Part shown: piece after piece, positions 8,030-16,333 of the stretch
Layout of the letters: every line of letters begins with the position of its first letter
Position numbering within the stretch: position 1 is the stretch's first letter
Origin: an uncultured Clostridia bacterium
GTDB lineage: Bacteria > Bacillota > Clostridia > Christensenellales > Borkfalkiaceae
Direction of reading: 5' to 3'
Assembly: GCA_947175515.1 (NCBI GenBank)
Contig: CAMWNA010000006.1
Location: 1 to 40,508, forward strand
Length of the DNA: 40,508 nt
Made by a program: the position numbers and the translations under genes
Notes under the pieces: generated by a model
The model's database searches: none
What the model saw: only the letters and a program-made list of their open reading frames with translations
What the model was told of the DNA's origin: nothing

Positions 8030-8944
8030 TTAACCCCCTAACTCTATCATTCTTTCAATACATTTTACCGCGGCTTTCCTTAAGCTTTCGTCAAGAATTA
8101 TTTCCTCGCCGCCGTCGCCTTCCAGACAAGATAAAACGTCGCTTAAGGTTGTAAGGCGCATATTAGCGCAGACGAGCTTTTCCGAAAGCGGATAAAAACT
8201 TTTACCGGGGCATTTCGCCTGTAAATGCTCGACAATGGAATTTTCCGTACCAATGATAAACTCTTTCTTATCAGACTTTTCCGCAAAATCCATAATTCCT
8301 GAAGTGGAGCCTGCGTAATCCGCAAGCGCGACGACCTCAGGGCGGCATTCCGGATGAACGAGGAAAAGCGCGTCGGGATGCACCGATTTTGCTTTAAGCA
8401 CGTCCGATTTTTCTATCTGCGCATGCGTGGGGCAGCCGCCCGAAAGAAGCTTGAAGTTTTTTTCGGGAACGCGCTCTTTAACGTAAGTGCCCAAATTGAT
8501 ATCGGGAATGAAAAGGATATTCTTTTCGGGAAGGGCGCGGCAGATTTTGACCGCGCTAGAAGAAGTAACGCAGACGTCGGCAATAGTTTTCAGTTCAGCC
8601 GTGGTATTTACGTACGCAACGACCGCGTAGTCGGGATAAAGCTTTTTGACATGTTCTATAACTTCCCTGTCAAACTGTTCAGCCATAGCGCAGCCTGCCT
8701 TGGAGTTGGAAAGTATAACCCTTTTCTGAGGCGAAAGCATTTTTACCGTTTCCGCCATAAAACGCACGCCGCACATTATCACCGTGCTTTGCGGTGCCGT
8801 CTTTGCCTTGACGGCAAGCGCGTAGCTGTCGCCGACGAAGTCCGCAACGGAGCAAACCTCCTCCGACATATAGCTGTGCGCGAGTATACACACGTCCTTT
8901 TCGGCTTTGAGTTTTAAAATTTTTTGCTTTATTCCGTTTGACAT
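8030..8944 (-). CDS. nadA: Quinolinate synthase A
   Basis: This enzyme condenses iminoaspartate with dihydroxyacetone phosphate to give quinolinate in de novo NAD synthesis, using an oxygen-sensitive [4Fe-4S] cluster. The three cluster cysteines are C84 (SKAGC), C171 (GGCPTH) and C259 (LVCANM), agreeing with the C83/C170/C254 pattern of compact bacterial NadA. HPECRPEV and the GTE segment are also conserved. The 304 residues are the normal length of the compact form. ATG 8944 is preceded by ATAGGAATT as ribosome binding site. No nadB or nadC lies beside it, which is unusual because these three often form an operon. A dyad shared with iscS lies in its leader. Confidence 0.94.
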   Translation of the reverse strand: MSNGIKQKILKLKAEKDVCILAHSYMSEEVCSVADFVGDSYALAVKAKTAPQSTVIMCGVRFMAETVKMLSPQKRVILSNSKAGCAMAEQFDREVIEHVKKLYPDYAVVAYVNTTAELKTIADVCVTSSSAVKICRALPEKNILFIPDINLGTYVKERVPEKNFKLLSGGCPTHAQIEKSDVLKAKSVHPDALFLVHPECRPEVVALADYAGSTSGIMDFAEKSDKKEFIIGTENSIVEHLQAKCPGKSFYPLSEKLVCANMRLTTLSDVLSCLEGDGGEEIILDESLRKAAVKCIERMIELGG

Positions 8945-8949
8945 ATTTT

Positions 8950-8974
8950 AATTCCTATCTTTTGTATATGAATT
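8950..8974. promoter_or_regulatory. Operator-like dyad upstream of nadA, same as at iscS
   Basis: AATTCCTA (8950-8957), nine bases, then TATGAATT (8967-8974). Both half-sites and the nine-base spacing equal those of the start-proximal dyad at iscS (7377-7401), although the nine central bases differ. It runs from the -10 box to the ribosome binding site. Confidence 0.6.
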
Positions 8975-9000
8975 ATACTATTATTGAAAACCGTTGTCAA
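8972..9000 (-). promoter_or_regulatory. Sigma-A promoter of nadA
   Basis: The -35 is TTGACA (8995-9000) and the -10 is TATAAT (8972-8977), with a 17-base spacer. The -10 overlaps the upstream half of the dyad. Confidence 0.87.
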
Positions 9001-9006
9001 ACAATT

Positions 9007-9037
9007 AGCCGACCGAGCAAAATTTGCTTGGTCGGCT
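9007..9037. terminator. Strong hairpin after glgB
   Basis: AGCCGACC pairs with GGTCGGCT, and the stem continues inward to about 15 pairs with one G-T. A T-run follows on the plus strand (TTTTGTT), whereas the minus-strand tail is weak (TAATTGTTT). The only transcript it could end is that of the neopullulanase-glgB pair on minus. Confidence 0.6.
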
Positions 9038-9055
9038 TTTGTTAATATACGGTAT

Positions 9056-11137
9056 TTATTTCTTTTTAGCTGCGTTTGCCTTAGTGGTGTTTTTTTTCGC
9101 CGACGGCTTTTGGGAAGCCGTCTTTTTAACCGCGGATTTTTCAGCTATATCTTCAGGCACTTTTACGTCGGGAACGTGCGAAAAGTCGCTTTTAACTTCC
9201 TCATGCGCTTTTTTTATTCCCGAGCGCACTTGCTTTTCCTTGATCTTTTCTTCGGGAGTGCTTTCCTTGTAGGGAACCTCGAATATGCAGGATTCGTAAG
9301 GGCGCAGGTTGAATATAAGCTTATATCTCCTGCCGTCGCACAGCTCCTCTACCGTATTGATTTCAAGGGACGAGCCGTCGGGATAGGTTGAGAAAATGCG
9401 TTTGTACGTGCCTTCCACCGGTGCGCCGACGCCCATTTCGTAACGTTCTACGGGGGCGAAGTTACAGACGAATATAAGCGCGTTATTATAGTTCCACGGG
9501 TTGCGCCTTATAAAAGTGAAGATGTTACGGTTGCAGTCGCCGCTGTTTATCCACTCGAAGGTATTTGGTCCGCCGCAGTCGTTGTGGAGGACGGGTCTTT
9601 CGCTGTAAAGATGAAGCAGTGTGCGCCAGCAGTTCATAACGTCGCGGTGCCCCTCGTCGTCGCAGAGGTGCCAGTCCAGCCCCGTGCGGAAGTTCCACTC
9701 CCTTTCCTGCGCGAAGTCCTGACCCATAAACAAAAGCTTTTTGCCGGGGTGACCCATCATCATAGTGTAGCAGGTTTTAAGGCTGCCGAGCTTATCTAGC
9801 TTGTTGCCGATAAACTTATTTATCATACTGCCCTTGCCGTAAACGACCTCGTCGTGCGACAGAACGAGCATATAATTTTCAATGAAGCAGTACTCCAGCG
9901 TATGCGTCATCAGGTGGTGATGATACGGTCTGAAAATGGGGTCGGTGTTGTAGTAGCGGATGGAATCGTTCATCCATCCCATATTCCATTTAAGCCCGAA
10001 GCCCAGTCCGCCCTTCTTTGCAGGCGCCGTGACGCCTGCGATTATCGAAGAATCCTCCGCTATTAAAAACGCGTCCGTTCTGCTCCTTAAAATGCTGTTT
10101 AAATGGCGGAAAAATTCAAAGCTTTCCAGATTTTCGTTTCCGCCGTATTCGTTGGGGCGGTATTCCGCCCTGCCGAAGCTGTTGTACAGCATTGCCGCAA
10201 CGGCGTCGACGCGCAGCGCGTCCACGTGGTATTTTTCTACCCAGAAAAACGCCGAAGCCATTAAAAAGTTGGAAACTTCCTTCTTGCCCAAATCAAAGGC
10301 TTTCGTGCCCCATTCGGGGTATTCGGCGCGTAATGGGTCGGCGTACTCGTATAGCGGCGTTCCGTCAAAATTCGCAAGCCCCCAGTCGTCCTTGGGGAAG
10401 TGCGCGGGCACCCAGTCTAAAATTACGCCTATGCCGTTTTTGTGCATATGGTCCACGAAGTACATAAAATCCTCGGGCGTGCCGTAGCGTGCGGTAGGCG
10501 CAAAGTAGCCCGTGACCTGATAGCCCCACGACGGGTCGAAGGGGTATTCGCAAATGCCCATAAGCTCGATATGGGTATAGCCCATATATTTGACGTATTC
10601 GGCAAGCTCGTGCGCTAAGCGGCGGTAATCGAAATATTGGTCCTCGTCCCACTTGGATAAATCTTTCTTCCAGCTACCGAGGTGAACCTCGTAAACAGCC
10701 ATAGGCTTTTCAAGAAAGTTTTCCCCCTTCTTATCCCTGCGCCATTCGTTATCCCCCCACTCGTAGTCGAGCGCGGTTATGACGGAAGCGTTTGCAGGGC
10801 GCAGCTCCGTGCGGTATGCGTAAGGGTCTATCTTGTATACCTCGGAGCCGTCCTCGCGGACGATTAAGTATTTGTATTTCACGCCCTCGCACATACCGGG
10901 AACGAACAGCTCCCAGATTGCGTCGTCGCACTTTTCCATTACGTCGCGCCAAGGCGTCCAGCCGTTTCCGTCCGAAACAACGCAAACCGCCCTTGCATGC
11001 GGCGCCCAAAGCACGAAGTGTACGCCGCGCACGCCGCCGATTTCACGGATATGCGCGCCCATTTTGTTGTACAGCTCGTAATGCGTGCCGTGGTGAAAAA
11101 GGTAAGTGTCCAGTTCACCGAAAAATCTGTCTTTCAT
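9056..11137 (-). CDS. glgB: 1,4-alpha-glucan branching enzyme (GH13)
   Basis: This cytoplasmic enzyme transfers alpha-1,4 chains to form alpha-1,6 branches in glycogen. An N-terminal CBM48-like domain (FVLWAPHARAVCVVSDGNGW) precedes the GH13 barrel. The catalytic triad is visible: nucleophile D311 (ALRVDAVA), acid/base E361 (LIAEDSS) and D429 (LSHDEVVYG). DWVPAHFP is a branching-enzyme signature. After the usual C-terminal beta domain there is an extra tail of roughly 70 residues, mostly Lys, Ala, Glu and Ser, ending in a Lys/Ala-rich stretch not needed for catalysis. ATG 11137 has an AAGGGGAAA site. It starts 18 bases after the upstream GH13 gene and shares its promoter. No glgA, glgC or glgP lies in the window. 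Confidence 0.93.
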   Translation of the reverse strand: MKDRFFGELDTYLFHHGTHYELYNKMGAHIREIGGVRGVHFVLWAPHARAVCVVSDGNGWTPWRDVMEKCDDAIWELFVPGMCEGVKYKYLIVREDGSEVYKIDPYAYRTELRPANASVITALDYEWGDNEWRRDKKGENFLEKPMAVYEVHLGSWKKDLSKWDEDQYFDYRRLAHELAEYVKYMGYTHIELMGICEYPFDPSWGYQVTGYFAPTARYGTPEDFMYFVDHMHKNGIGVILDWVPAHFPKDDWGLANFDGTPLYEYADPLRAEYPEWGTKAFDLGKKEVSNFLMASAFFWVEKYHVDALRVDAVAAMLYNSFGRAEYRPNEYGGNENLESFEFFRHLNSILRSRTDAFLIAEDSSIIAGVTAPAKKGGLGFGLKWNMGWMNDSIRYYNTDPIFRPYHHHLMTHTLEYCFIENYMLVLSHDEVVYGKGSMINKFIGNKLDKLGSLKTCYTMMMGHPGKKLLFMGQDFAQEREWNFRTGLDWHLCDDEGHRDVMNCWRTLLHLYSERPVLHNDCGGPNTFEWINSGDCNRNIFTFIRRNPWNYNNALIFVCNFAPVERYEMGVGAPVEGTYKRIFSTYPDGSSLEINTVEELCDGRRYKLIFNLRPYESCIFEVPYKESTPEEKIKEKQVRSGIKKAHEEVKSDFSHVPDVKVPEDIAEKSAVKKTASQKPSAKKNTTKANAAKKK

Positions 11138-11155
11138 TTTTTATTTCCCCTTATT

Positions 11156-13186
11156 TTATTCGTATTTAAAAGTGTATACGAAGCCGGATTTCGCCGGAAC
11201 GTTTATAAAAAGCCTGCCGTGGCGGACTTCGCTTTTTTCGCCGTCGAAGAACCCGTCGCCGTTTAATCTGCGAACCATATGCGCGCCCGTGGGAACGTCG
11301 ACCTCCCACACGGGAACGCTTAAATTTATATCGCCGTCGGTACAGTTTATTACGACTGCGGCGCAGTCAACCTCGTCAAACCTTGCGTAAGCTATATAGC
11401 CGTTGCCGGAGTCAAGCCGCTTTATGCTGCCCTGCTTTAAGCAGTGAATATCCTTGCGCATTGCGATAGCGGCTTTGTGATAGCGGATCAGCTCGGTATT
11501 TTCGTGCCCCCACGGATAGGTGCGGCGGCTATCAGGATCGGTCCAGCCGACCTGACCGGCTTCGTCCGCATAGTATATGCCGGGGCTTCCGACCCAAGTC
11601 ATCTGAATCAGGACGCCGAGCGCCATAACGTTAACGTCCACGCCGTCGCCCGCGGCGTGCGGTCCGCGCGTTTTGATTGTGCCTACCGTGCCGTTGGTAC
11701 GCGTTAAAAAGCGCGAATGGTCGTGGTTGGAAAGCTGATTCAAAGCCGAATCCAGCGCGGGGCGCGGAAAGCGCGACATGTTTTTGAACATGCTTTCAAA
11801 GAACGCGTTTCCGTCGCGAAGCTTTGCGCCGTCAAAGCCCTCGCTGTGCTTTTCCATACCCGTTAAGAACCATGTTACGGGCTCCATAAACGCGTCGTAG
11901 TTCATTACGGAGTCCCATTCCTTTCCGTTGAACCAAGTTGTGGGGTCGCCGTAGTGTTCGGCAAAGATAAACGCTTCGGGATTTGCCGAGCGTACTCTCT
12001 CGCGGAACTTGCGCCAAAACTTGTGGTTATACGTCTGGCTGTGACCCAAATCCGCGGCAACGTCAAGCCGCCAGCCGTCCACGTTAAAGGGCGCGGAAAC
12101 CCACTTCGCCCCCGTGGATAAAACGTAATCTTCAAGCTCGGAGCTATGCTCGTAATCGAGCTTTGGAAGCGTGGCAAAACCCCACCAGCCTTCGTAAGCG
12201 CTGTTGGCTTCGTTTTTGTTGAATTTAAAATAGCTTCTGTACGGACTTTTCACGTCGTGATATGCGCCCTTTTCAAAGCCTTCCTTGTTTAAATAAATGC
12301 CCTCTCTGTCCATCCATTTATTGAACGAACCGCAGTGATTGAATACGCCGTCGATTACGACCTTCATTCCCCGCGAATGAATTTCCCTGACGAGCTCGGC
12401 AAAATAGTCGTTTGACTTTTCAAGATTTTTCTTGGAGGTTACGCGTTTGATGTATCTTTGGGCATAGCCGTTGTGCTGTTCCCAATACTGCATTGCGTGG
12501 TCGCAGTCGTCTTCTATTACGGCTAAGTGAGGGTCTATATGGTCGTAGTCCTGCGTATCGTATTTATGGTTCGAAGGCGACACGAACAGGGGGTTGAAAT
12601 AAATTGCTTCCACGCCTAAATCCTGCAAGTAGTCCAGCTTCTGCCTTACCCCCTGTAAATCTCCGCCGTAGAAGCAGCGGACGTCCAGCTCGTCGGGGAA
12701 TTTGTACCATTCGTTAATCTTTTTGGAATGTCCGCCGGTGTAGTAATATTCGTTGTCCTGAACGTCGTTTTCGGCGTTGCCGTTGCAGAAACGGTCAGTG
12801 AAAATCTGATAGAACACCGTACCCTTAGCCCAGTCGGGAACGTGAAAACCGGGAAGAAAAGAAAAATCGAACTCGGGCTGAATATTTTCAACACAGCCCA
12901 AGCGGTTATAGTATACTATATCGTCATCGTCGTACACGACGAAGTAATAATTGACGGCTTTATCGGTACAGGTAAAGGAAACCGAATAAAAGTCGAAATT
13001 ATCGCTTGAGCTTTTAACGGTTTGTTTTACCATAGCGCGCCTTATGCCGTTTACCACGGCGTACGCGCGCAAAACGTCGTTTTTAAGCGTGCGGAGCTTC
13101 AGCGTTACCCTGTCGCCGCTATTCGGCTCGTAAGGGGTTTTGAAGCTTGAAGTTTCGTCGGCGAACAGCGCCCTTCTGTTTATCAT
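11156..13186 (-). CDS. Alpha-glycosidase of the neopullulanase/cyclomaltodextrinase type (GH13)
   Basis: This is a probable cytoplasmic maltodextrin- or cyclodextrin-degrading GH13 enzyme; no signal peptide is visible. The N-terminal 120 residues resemble a CBM34-type domain (DRVTLKLRTLKND and following strands). The barrel starts at DWAKGTVFYQIFTDRF. The catalytic residues are D375 (GWRLDVA), E410 (FAEHYGD) and D489 (LSNHDHSR). The VIDGVFNHCG segment is the standard conserved region I. The 676-residue length suits CBM34-carrying members (GH13_20-like). ATG 13186 has an AGAAGG site at rather short spacing. It forms an operon with glgB and has a good promoter in the divergent region shared with yitT. 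The precise linkage specificity cannot be read from sequence. Confidence 0.88.
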   Translation of the reverse strand: MINRRALFADETSSFKTPYEPNSGDRVTLKLRTLKNDVLRAYAVVNGIRRAMVKQTVKSSSDNFDFYSVSFTCTDKAVNYYFVVYDDDDIVYYNRLGCVENIQPEFDFSFLPGFHVPDWAKGTVFYQIFTDRFCNGNAENDVQDNEYYYTGGHSKKINEWYKFPDELDVRCFYGGDLQGVRQKLDYLQDLGVEAIYFNPLFVSPSNHKYDTQDYDHIDPHLAVIEDDCDHAMQYWEQHNGYAQRYIKRVTSKKNLEKSNDYFAELVREIHSRGMKVVIDGVFNHCGSFNKWMDREGIYLNKEGFEKGAYHDVKSPYRSYFKFNKNEANSAYEGWWGFATLPKLDYEHSSELEDYVLSTGAKWVSAPFNVDGWRLDVAADLGHSQTYNHKFWRKFRERVRSANPEAFIFAEHYGDPTTWFNGKEWDSVMNYDAFMEPVTWFLTGMEKHSEGFDGAKLRDGNAFFESMFKNMSRFPRPALDSALNQLSNHDHSRFLTRTNGTVGTIKTRGPHAAGDGVDVNVMALGVLIQMTWVGSPGIYYADEAGQVGWTDPDSRRTYPWGHENTELIRYHKAAIAMRKDIHCLKQGSIKRLDSGNGYIAYARFDEVDCAAVVINCTDGDINLSVPVWEVDVPTGAHMVRRLNGDGFFDGEKSEVRHGRLFINVPAKSGFVYTFKYE

Positions 13187-13234
13187 ACAACCTTCTTATA
13201 ATCATATTGCGGAAGAATTTTCCCACCAAAGAAA

Positions 13235-13263
13235 ATTGTACCATAATTACTTTGTAAAGTCAA
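13235..13263 (-). promoter_or_regulatory. Promoter of the neopullulanase-glgB operon
   Basis: The -35 is TTGACT (13258-13263) and the -10 is TACAAT (13235-13240), with a 17-base spacer and a TGN extended -10. Confidence 0.78.
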
Positions 13264-13323
13264 TACGCGTCAGCGATTTTAACGCTTGCGGAACGGCTGG
13301 AAAAATTCGTGAATAACTTTTAA

Positions 13324-13352
13324 TTGACTTTGATTTTCAGTTGTGTTATGAT
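13324..13352 (+). promoter_or_regulatory. Promoter of the yitT gene pair
   Basis: The -35 is TTGACT (13324-13329) and the -10 is TATGAT (13347-13352), with a 17-base spacer and a TGN extended -10. It is divergent from the amylase promoter about 60 bases away. An AAAGAGAG ribosome binding site follows before ATG 13386. Confidence 0.78.
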
Positions 13353-13385
13353 TTGTTTTGTCAATATACTTAAAGAGAGATTTTT

Positions 13386-14486
13386 ATGAAATCCGTAAAA
13401 AAATCAACCAGTGAAAAGGACTTACCCGAAGCAAATTCCAAGGTAGCCGAAGCCGCTGAAAGTGCGGTTAAAAACGCGGTAACCAATGAAGATACCGCAA
13501 CCGAAACGCCCTACGCGGAAGCTGTTCAAAGCACGGAAACGGGCGAACCGGAACTTGCACAGGCAAAGCCCGTGGTTTACGGCGATAAGGTTTTAACGCC
13601 GAGCCAGAAGAAAAAGCGCACGGTTTTAAGGTGGGTGCTGCTTTTGATTGGCATTACCATGATGTCGTGCAGCGTTTACTTCTTCCAGAAGCCCAACGAC
13701 TTCACGCTCGGAGGCATTGCCGGTATTGCAATGATACTTTCGAGCTTTATAACAGAGCACGTATCCTTTTTGACGTATGACGTAATTATGGCAATCATAA
13801 ACGTTGCGTTGCTTATAATAGGTCTTATAATTTTAGGCAAGCAATGCACTGTTAGAACCATTATCTGTTCGCTTTTCTATACCGGCTTCATAACTCTGTT
13901 CGAGCATTTTGACGTTATCGGGCATATTTCAAAAACAGGAACGCTAACCAACGAACCGTTGCTGGAGCTCGTGTACGCCATACTCCTTTTCGGCGTAGGC
14001 GGAGCGCTGGTTTTCAACTGCGGAGCCTCCTCCGGCGGCACGGACATAATCGCGCTTATATTAAAAAAGTTTACGAACATAAACGTCGGCATGGCGCTTA
14101 TGATAATCGATATGATTGTCGTTTGCATATCCTTCTATACGTTCAGCGTAGAGTGCGCACTGTTCTCGGTTCTGGGACTTTTCACAAAGTCGTTCCTTTT
14201 AGACGGCGTCATCGAGAGCATAGGCAAGACCAAGTACATAACAATAATAACCGAAAATCCCGACATAATCGCCGAGTATATTTTAAAGGTCATAAAGCAC
14301 GGATATACGGTTTACGACGCGGAGGGTGGTTATTCGCACAACAAAAAGAAGGTTATCGTTACGGTATGCAAGCGTAACGAGGCGTTAAAGCTTAAAGTAA
14401 AGATACACGAGGCAGACCCCACCTCCTTCGTAATAATAACGGACGCAAACGAAATTCTGGGTAAGGGCTTCGGCGGTACCATTTAA
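13386..14486 (+). CDS. YitT-family membrane protein (DUF161/DUF2179), first copy
   Basis: This is an integral membrane protein of unknown biochemical function. The first 75 residues are a hydrophilic extension rich in Glu, Ala, Lys and Thr. About five transmembrane helices follow, then FNCGASSGGTDIIAL, the glycine-rich hallmark of the YitT_membrane family. A cytoplasmic DUF2179 domain ends the protein (ITENPDIIAEYIL through ADANEILGKGF). The 366 residues exceed the usual 280-300 because of the N-terminal extension. The next gene is a clear paralogue with the same order of motifs, so this is a tandem duplication. Some relatives have been linked to stress or transport phenotypes, but no substrate should be assumed. 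Confidence 0.85.
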   Translation: MKSVKKSTSEKDLPEANSKVAEAAESAVKNAVTNEDTATETPYAEAVQSTETGEPELAQAKPVVYGDKVLTPSQKKKRTVLRWVLLLIGITMMSCSVYFFQKPNDFTLGGIAGIAMILSSFITEHVSFLTYDVIMAIINVALLIIGLIILGKQCTVRTIICSLFYTGFITLFEHFDVIGHISKTGTLTNEPLLELVYAILLFGVGGALVFNCGASSGGTDIIALILKKFTNINVGMALMIIDMIVVCISFYTFSVECALFSVLGLFTKSFLLDGVIESIGKTKYITIITENPDIIAEYILKVIKHGYTVYDAEGGYSHNKKKVIVTVCKRNEALKLKVKIHEADPTSFVIITDANEILGKGFGGTI

Positions 14487-14555
14487 AAGCTTCAAAGAAA
14501 TACAATCCTAAATTTGCCGCCAAGGCGGCGCACTTATGATAAGACTTCGGGAAAT

Positions 14556-15497
14556 ATGAAAAAAAGCGACGATAAAAGCGGAATGAAAACTGTAAACCCC
14601 GACAAACGCAAAAAACGGATAGAAACCGTAAAGTACTGGGCAGTGCTTAATTTTGCCGTGTTACTGCTTGCGGCAGGGGTATTCTTCTTTAAAGGTCCGA
14701 ACAACTTCGCAACCGGCGGAGTGAGCGGACTTGCCATAATTATAAGCAAGTACGTTACGGGTTCCGTGCCGTTTTTGACGCAGTCGGTTTTAAACCTTAT
14801 AATGAACGCGCTGCTGCTTATTATAGGATTTATTTTTCTGGGCAAGGGTTGCACGTTCAAGACGGCGTATTGCAGTTTGGTGTACACGCTTGAAATGTAC
14901 GCAATGGAACGTATATTCATCGCGTTCGGAATTGACTTTTCCACGGGCTATACGCTGACGAAGCAGAAGTTTCTGGAATTTATTTACGCTATGCTTTTGA
15001 CGGGCATAGGCAGCGCGATAATGTTCAACTGCCGCGCGTCGTCGGGCGGAACGGATATAGTTGCGCTTATAATAAAAAAGTACGCGAAAATGGATATAGG
15101 CAAAGCTATGGTCGTAACCGATTTACTGATAGCTTCGTCAACGTTCATTATCTTTGATACCACTACGGGTTTATTTTCAATACTAGGACTATTCTTCAAG
15201 TCATTCCTTGTTGACGGAGTTATAGAAAGCATAGGCAAAAATAAATTCGTTACCATAATTACCGCAAATACCGAGCTTGTAGCCCCGTTTATTATTGAAA
15301 GCATACACCGAAGCTATACCTCCTTTAAGGCGACGGGCGGATATACGGGCGAGGATAAGACGGTTATGCTTACGGTATGCAACCGCAGGGAAGCATATAA
15401 GCTTAAAATGAAAATACGCCAAGCCGACCCCGCCGCGTTCGTAATACTTACCGACACGACGGAAATTTTAGGCAAAGGCTTCCGCAGCGATATTTAA
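14556..15497 (+). CDS. YitT-family membrane protein, second tandem copy
   Basis: This paralogue of the preceding gene shares the FFKGPNNFATGGVSGLA and FNCRASSGGTDIVAL segments and the C-terminal DUF2179 domain (TDTTEILGKGFRSDI). The frame is open from a TTG at 14514, but ATG 14556 is preferred because the extra N-terminal residues are not family-like and the TTG has no ribosome binding site; the site before the ATG (CGGGAAAT) is also weak. A 6-bp hairpin (GCCGCC/GGCGGC) lies in the gap between the copies. It is likely cotranscribed with copy one and ends before a strong bidirectional terminator. Its N-terminal hydrophilic part is much shorter than in copy one. Confidence 0.83.
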   Translation: MKKSDDKSGMKTVNPDKRKKRIETVKYWAVLNFAVLLLAAGVFFFKGPNNFATGGVSGLAIIISKYVTGSVPFLTQSVLNLIMNALLLIIGFIFLGKGCTFKTAYCSLVYTLEMYAMERIFIAFGIDFSTGYTLTKQKFLEFIYAMLLTGIGSAIMFNCRASSGGTDIVALIIKKYAKMDIGKAMVVTDLLIASSTFIIFDTTTGLFSILGLFFKSFLVDGVIESIGKNKFVTIITANTELVAPFIIESIHRSYTSFKATGGYTGEDKTVMLTVCNRREAYKLKMKIRQADPAAFVILTDTTEILGKGFRSDI

Positions 15498-15507
15498 ATT
15501 GAACAAT

Positions 15508-15551
15508 AAAGAAATCGGAGCGTTTCAAATCTGAACCGCTCCGATTTCTTT
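15508..15551. terminator. Bidirectional terminator between yitT copy 2 and KDPG aldolase
   Basis: A 15-bp perfect stem joins 15508-15522 and 15537-15551 (core ATCGGAGCG/CGCTCCGAT) with a 14-base loop, flanked by A-rich and T-rich ends on both strands. It serves two convergent genes. Confidence 0.88.
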
Positions 15552-15570
15552 ATCTCTTATTATATTTAAT

Positions 15571-16191
15571 TTAAGCGTTCTTTACAAGCTCTACTGCCTG
15601 TCTGGTTTTAGCTTCGATTTCTTCGGGGGTGCCGCTCATCATCCAGCTTCCGCCGCAGGCAAGAATTTTATCGTAGGCGAGGTATTCCAGAATGTTTTCC
15701 GCCGATATTCCGCCCGTGGGCATAATTTTGAGATAAGGGAACGCCGCGCAGATTGCCTTTATGGTTTTTAGTCCGCCGTAGTTGGACGCAGGGAAGAACT
15801 TCAAAGTGGTAAGTCCCTTTGCTATCGCCGCCATTGCTTCCGTAGGCGTAACTATTCCGGGGAGATACAAAAGACCGTGCTTTTTACAGCAGTCGGCAAC
15901 CTCTTCCGAAAAGCCGGGGGAAACTATAAACTTAGAGCCGGCCTTTATAGCCTTTTCGCACTGTTCTTTATTAATAACCGTACCTGCGCCGACAAGCATT
16001 TCGGGGAACTTTTTTACGGTGAGCGCAATAGCTTCAGCCGCGCAAGGCGTTCTGAAGGTTATTTCCGCGCAGGGAAGTCCGCCGTTTACGAGCGCCTGCA
16101 TTTTAGGCAGGGTTTCTTCGATAGAGTTAAGCACCACTACGGGTACGACCTTGGTCTGTCCGATTTTTTCAATCATCTGTTGTTCCGTCAT
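15571..16191 (-). CDS. eda: KDPG/KHG aldolase
   Basis: This class I aldolase splits 2-keto-3-deoxy-6-phosphogluconate (or 4-hydroxy-2-oxoglutarate) to pyruvate plus glyceraldehyde-3-phosphate (or glyoxylate). The Schiff-base lysine is K131 (TTLKFFPAS), and E43 and R47 lie in AEITFRT, matching E. coli Eda E45/R49/K133. MPTGGIS is the phosphate-binding loop. A longer reading from 16212 is possible, but GGAGGA at 16199-16204 points to ATG 16191 (spacing 7) or ATG 16194 (spacing 4). It is a single gene with its own promoter. No kdgK, edd or uronate isomerase is nearby, so its pathway here (hexuronate or Entner-Doudoroff) is not shown. Confidence 0.92.
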   Translation of the reverse strand: MTEQQMIEKIGQTKVVPVVVLNSIEETLPKMQALVNGGLPCAEITFRTPCAAEAIALTVKKFPEMLVGAGTVINKEQCEKAIKAGSKFIVSPGFSEEVADCCKKHGLLYLPGIVTPTEAMAAIAKGLTTLKFFPASNYGGLKTIKAICAAFPYLKIMPTGGISAENILEYLAYDKILACGGSWMMSGTPEEIEAKTRQAVELVKNA

Positions 16192-16227
16192 CATTATATC
16201 CTCCATTGACATTTATACAACGCAGAT

Positions 16228-16256
16228 ATTGTACCATATTTTTTCCGCTATTGCAA
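16228..16256 (-). promoter_or_regulatory. Promoter of eda
   Basis: The -35 is TTGCAA (16251-16256) and the -10 is TACAAT (16228-16233), with a 17-base spacer and a TGN extended -10. Confidence 0.72.
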
Positions 16257-16284
16257 CAGACTGATTTAAATTTGCCTTTTAAAG

Positions 16285-16313
16285 TTGCAAAATTATGCGC
16301 AATATGTTAATAT
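16285..16313 (+). promoter_or_regulatory. Promoter of pnuC
   Basis: The -35 is TTGCAA (16285-16290) and the -10 is TAATAT (16308-16313), with a 17-base spacer and a TGN extended -10. It is divergent from the eda promoter. Confidence 0.6.
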
Positions 16314-16333
16314 TAGCCCGTAAAGGTTAAACT

